A stretch of DNA of 6,183 nucleotides from Phycisphaerales bacterium UBA2396 (GTDB taxonomy: Bacteria; Planctomycetota; Phycisphaerae; Phycisphaerales; UBA1924), in contig DDSG01000142.1 of the NCBI GenBank assembly GCA_002343325.1, forward strand, positions 1-6,183. The letters run 5' to 3'. Positions 4,998 to 6,183 of this stretch are shown one piece after another. Numbering within the stretch: the stretch's first letter is position 1; each line of letters starts with the position of its first letter. The translations under genes were made by a program, and so were the position numbers. The notes beneath the pieces were generated by a model. That model was not told where the DNA came from. It ran no database searches and saw nothing but the letters and a program-made list of their open reading frames with translations.

Positions 4998-6183
4998 GTG
5001 CACAATCGACCGGCAACAACGCCCCAGCCGCCCTCGAACCCTCAGATCTCTGAGCGCGTTCTGGCACGCTTCCGTCCCGCTCCCGTCCGTGTGGCGGTCG
5101 GCCCGCTGGTCTTCTGGGTCTGCACGGGGGCCGCTCTCTCGTTCGGTTCTCTCACCCATGCTTCCTGGGGCGTCGATCGGGCATGGTGGGTCGTCGCTGC
5201 TTCCGCCCTCATCCTGATCGCCCTACTCAGATTGGCCTGGGAAGTCGCCTCCTGGTTTGCCACCCGGTACGAACTCACCGACACGCACGCTCGGGCCTCC
5301 TTCGGCGTCTTCCGCCGTGTCCACGTCGAAGTCCCCCTCCGTCGAATCCAGAACGTCGTGATCCTGCGCCGATTCCGAGATCGCCTCGTCGGCATCGGAT
5401 CCGTTGGTATCGCCACAGCCGGCACCGACGGCGTCGAACTCTGGTGGGTCGACGTCGCAGCCCCGGATTCCCTCGCGAGCACCCTCCGTCTCGCCACTCC
5501 CCACGCGTCGAGCAACTCCACGCCGCACACTCTCGCCGGGTCGCCGCCCGCACCACGGCCCATCGTCATCGGCTTGACCGGTTCGATCGCCGCCGGCAAG
5601 TCGACCGCCGCCGCCATCCTCCGCGACATGGGCTGCGTGATCGTCGACGCCGACGCCGACGCCAAAGCCGCCCTCGATCTCCCCGAGGTTCGCGACTCGA
5701 TCGTGGCCTGGTGGGGGCCGGCCGTCCTGAACACCGAAGGCCGCGTCGACCGCGCCGCCGTTGCTTCCCGCGTCTTTTCTTCGCCCGAGGAGCGAGCCAG
5801 ACTCGAACGACTGGTCCATCCCATCGTCCGGCGCAGGCGTGCGGACCTCGTCCAGGCCGCCGCCGCGAAGGGGGCCCGCTTCGTCGTCGCCGACGTCCCT
5901 TTGCTCTTTGAAGCCGGGGTGAACAAGGAGTGCGACGTCACGGTCTTTATCGATGCCCCGCGGGATCTTCGCCAGGCTCGCGCCGTCCGATCCAGAGGGT
6001 GGACGCCGGAAGAGTTCGCCCGCCGCGAGGCCTCGCAGTGGCCTGTCGAACAGAAGAAGTCACTCGCCGACGAGCAGATCGACAACGCGGGCGATCAGGA
6101 CGCCTTGCGCTCGCAACTCGCCCGGCTCCTTGATCGCGTCGCCCGACGTCCGGGGATCACCCCCCCGCCACTCCCGCCCGGAT
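4998..6183 (+). CDS. coaE: Fusion of a membrane-anchored bacterial PH domain with dephospho-CoA kinase, 3'-truncated
   Basis: One uninterrupted frame of 395 visible codons runs off the right edge. The start is taken as GTG 4998, the first start codon after an in-frame TAG at 4986. Residues 34-56 and 62-87 are two hydrophobic helices. Residues 91-166 are a bPH2 (DUF304-like) PH domain: YELTDTHARASFGVFRR, VPLRRIQNV, LVGIGSVGIATAG. A Ser/Pro/Ala linker (about 168-187) leads to a full CoaE domain, which phosphorylates dephospho-CoA with ATP, the last step of CoA synthesis. Its P-loop is GLTGSIAAGKST (192-203, K201). Substrate and LID elements are VDADADAKAAL (216-226), VHPIV (273-277), VADVPLLFEAG (297-307) and QWPVEQKKSLADEQIDNAG (347-365). 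The frame has no ATG, GTG or TTG between residue 121 and the P-loop, so CoaE has no start of its own. The stop lies outside the window. Expected topology puts both domains in the cytoplasm. There is no Shine-Dalgarno; TAGACT lies 6 nt before GTG. Confidence 0.88.
   Translation, partial: MHNRPATTPQPPSNPQISERVLARFRPAPVRVAVGPLVFWVCTGAALSFGSLTHASWGVDRAWWVVAASALILIALLRLAWEVASWFATRYELTDTHARASFGVFRRVHVEVPLRRIQNVVILRRFRDRLVGIGSVGIATAGTDGVELWWVDVAAPDSLASTLRLATPHASSNSTPHTLAGSPPAPRPIVIGLTGSIAAGKSTAAAILRDMGCVIVDADADAKAALDLPEVRDSIVAWWGPAVLNTEGRVDRAAVASRVFSSPEERARLERLVHPIVRRRRADLVQAAAAKGARFVVADVPLLFEAGVNKECDVTVFIDAPRDLRQARAVRSRGWTPEEFARREASQWPVEQKKSLADEQIDNAGDQDALRSQLARLLDRVARRPGITPPPLPPG

Noticed and set aside
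4848..5159. N-terminal extension of the choice-of-anchor A gene back to 5159
   Set aside because: It would overlap the PH-coaE gene and place a signal peptide internally; AAAGGAG before 4847 decides the start.
5646..5663. Three tandem GACGCC units in the coaE region
   Set aside because: They encode the DADADA part of the normal CoaE substrate-binding segment, which aligns without insertion, so this is codon bias rather than a repeat expansion.
5042..6085. Minus-strand open frame of 347 codons
   Set aside because: It is antisense to the PH-CoaE gene, with low-complexity Ser/Arg/Thr composition and no motif; the plus strand carries all CoaE signatures.
1..6183. CRISPR, mobile element, phage, defence or toxin-antitoxin system
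   Set aside because: No regularly spaced repeats, transposase, integrase, terminal inverted repeats or defence-type domains were found on either strand. The genes are housekeeping or exported-protein genes.

Overview
The window reads as chromosomal DNA of a high-GC planctomycete, most likely of the class Phycisphaerae. Three traits support this. Two secreted proteins end in 'GC-type' dockerin domains (two calcium-loop repeats rich in DFFDYD, with a terminal Gly-Cys). A third ends in a planctomycete-style variant of the PEP-CTERM sorting signal (PTPGT, hydrophobic stretch, RRRR). Housekeeping genes lie singly among them. The lineage is inferred from protein style only; no rRNA or other phylogenetic marker is present.

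Layout, left to right. (1) The 3' part of a parallel beta-helix protein gene (+), open at the left edge. (2) A 236-bp convergent gap with two back-to-back hairpins. (3) A secreted GC-dockerin protein (-) with an unrecognised N-terminal domain. (4) A 160-bp divergent intergenic region. (5) hpt, hypoxanthine phosphoribosyltransferase (+), ending in a weak hairpin plus T-tract. (6) A secreted LamG-like / Ig-like / GC-dockerin protein (+). (7) A perfect 11-bp-stem bidirectional terminator. (8) A choice-of-anchor A family protein with a PTPGT...RRRR C-terminus (-). (9) A 150-bp divergent region. (10) A gene (+) running off the right edge that encodes a two-helix membrane segment and a bacterial PH domain fused in one continuous frame to a full dephospho-CoA kinase (CoaE) domain.

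The genes do not form one operon: most neighbours are convergent or divergent, and each seems to have its own signals. Two themes stand out. One is purine salvage (hpt) and the last step of CoA synthesis (coaE) interspersed with a set of exported proteins that use different C-terminal tails: none seen, GC-dockerin, and PEP-CTERM-like. The other is start-site architecture. The two minus-strand exported proteins have strong Shine-Dalgarno sequences. hpt, the LamG protein and PH-coaE lack one and have a -10-like hexamer 5 to 8 nt before the start codon, which suggests leaderless mRNAs. An identical 8-mer (GCTTTGGA) lies upstream of all three exported-protein genes whose upstream region is visible.

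The PH-CoaE fusion is the most unusual object. No mobile element, CRISPR array, tRNA, rRNA or defence system is visible.
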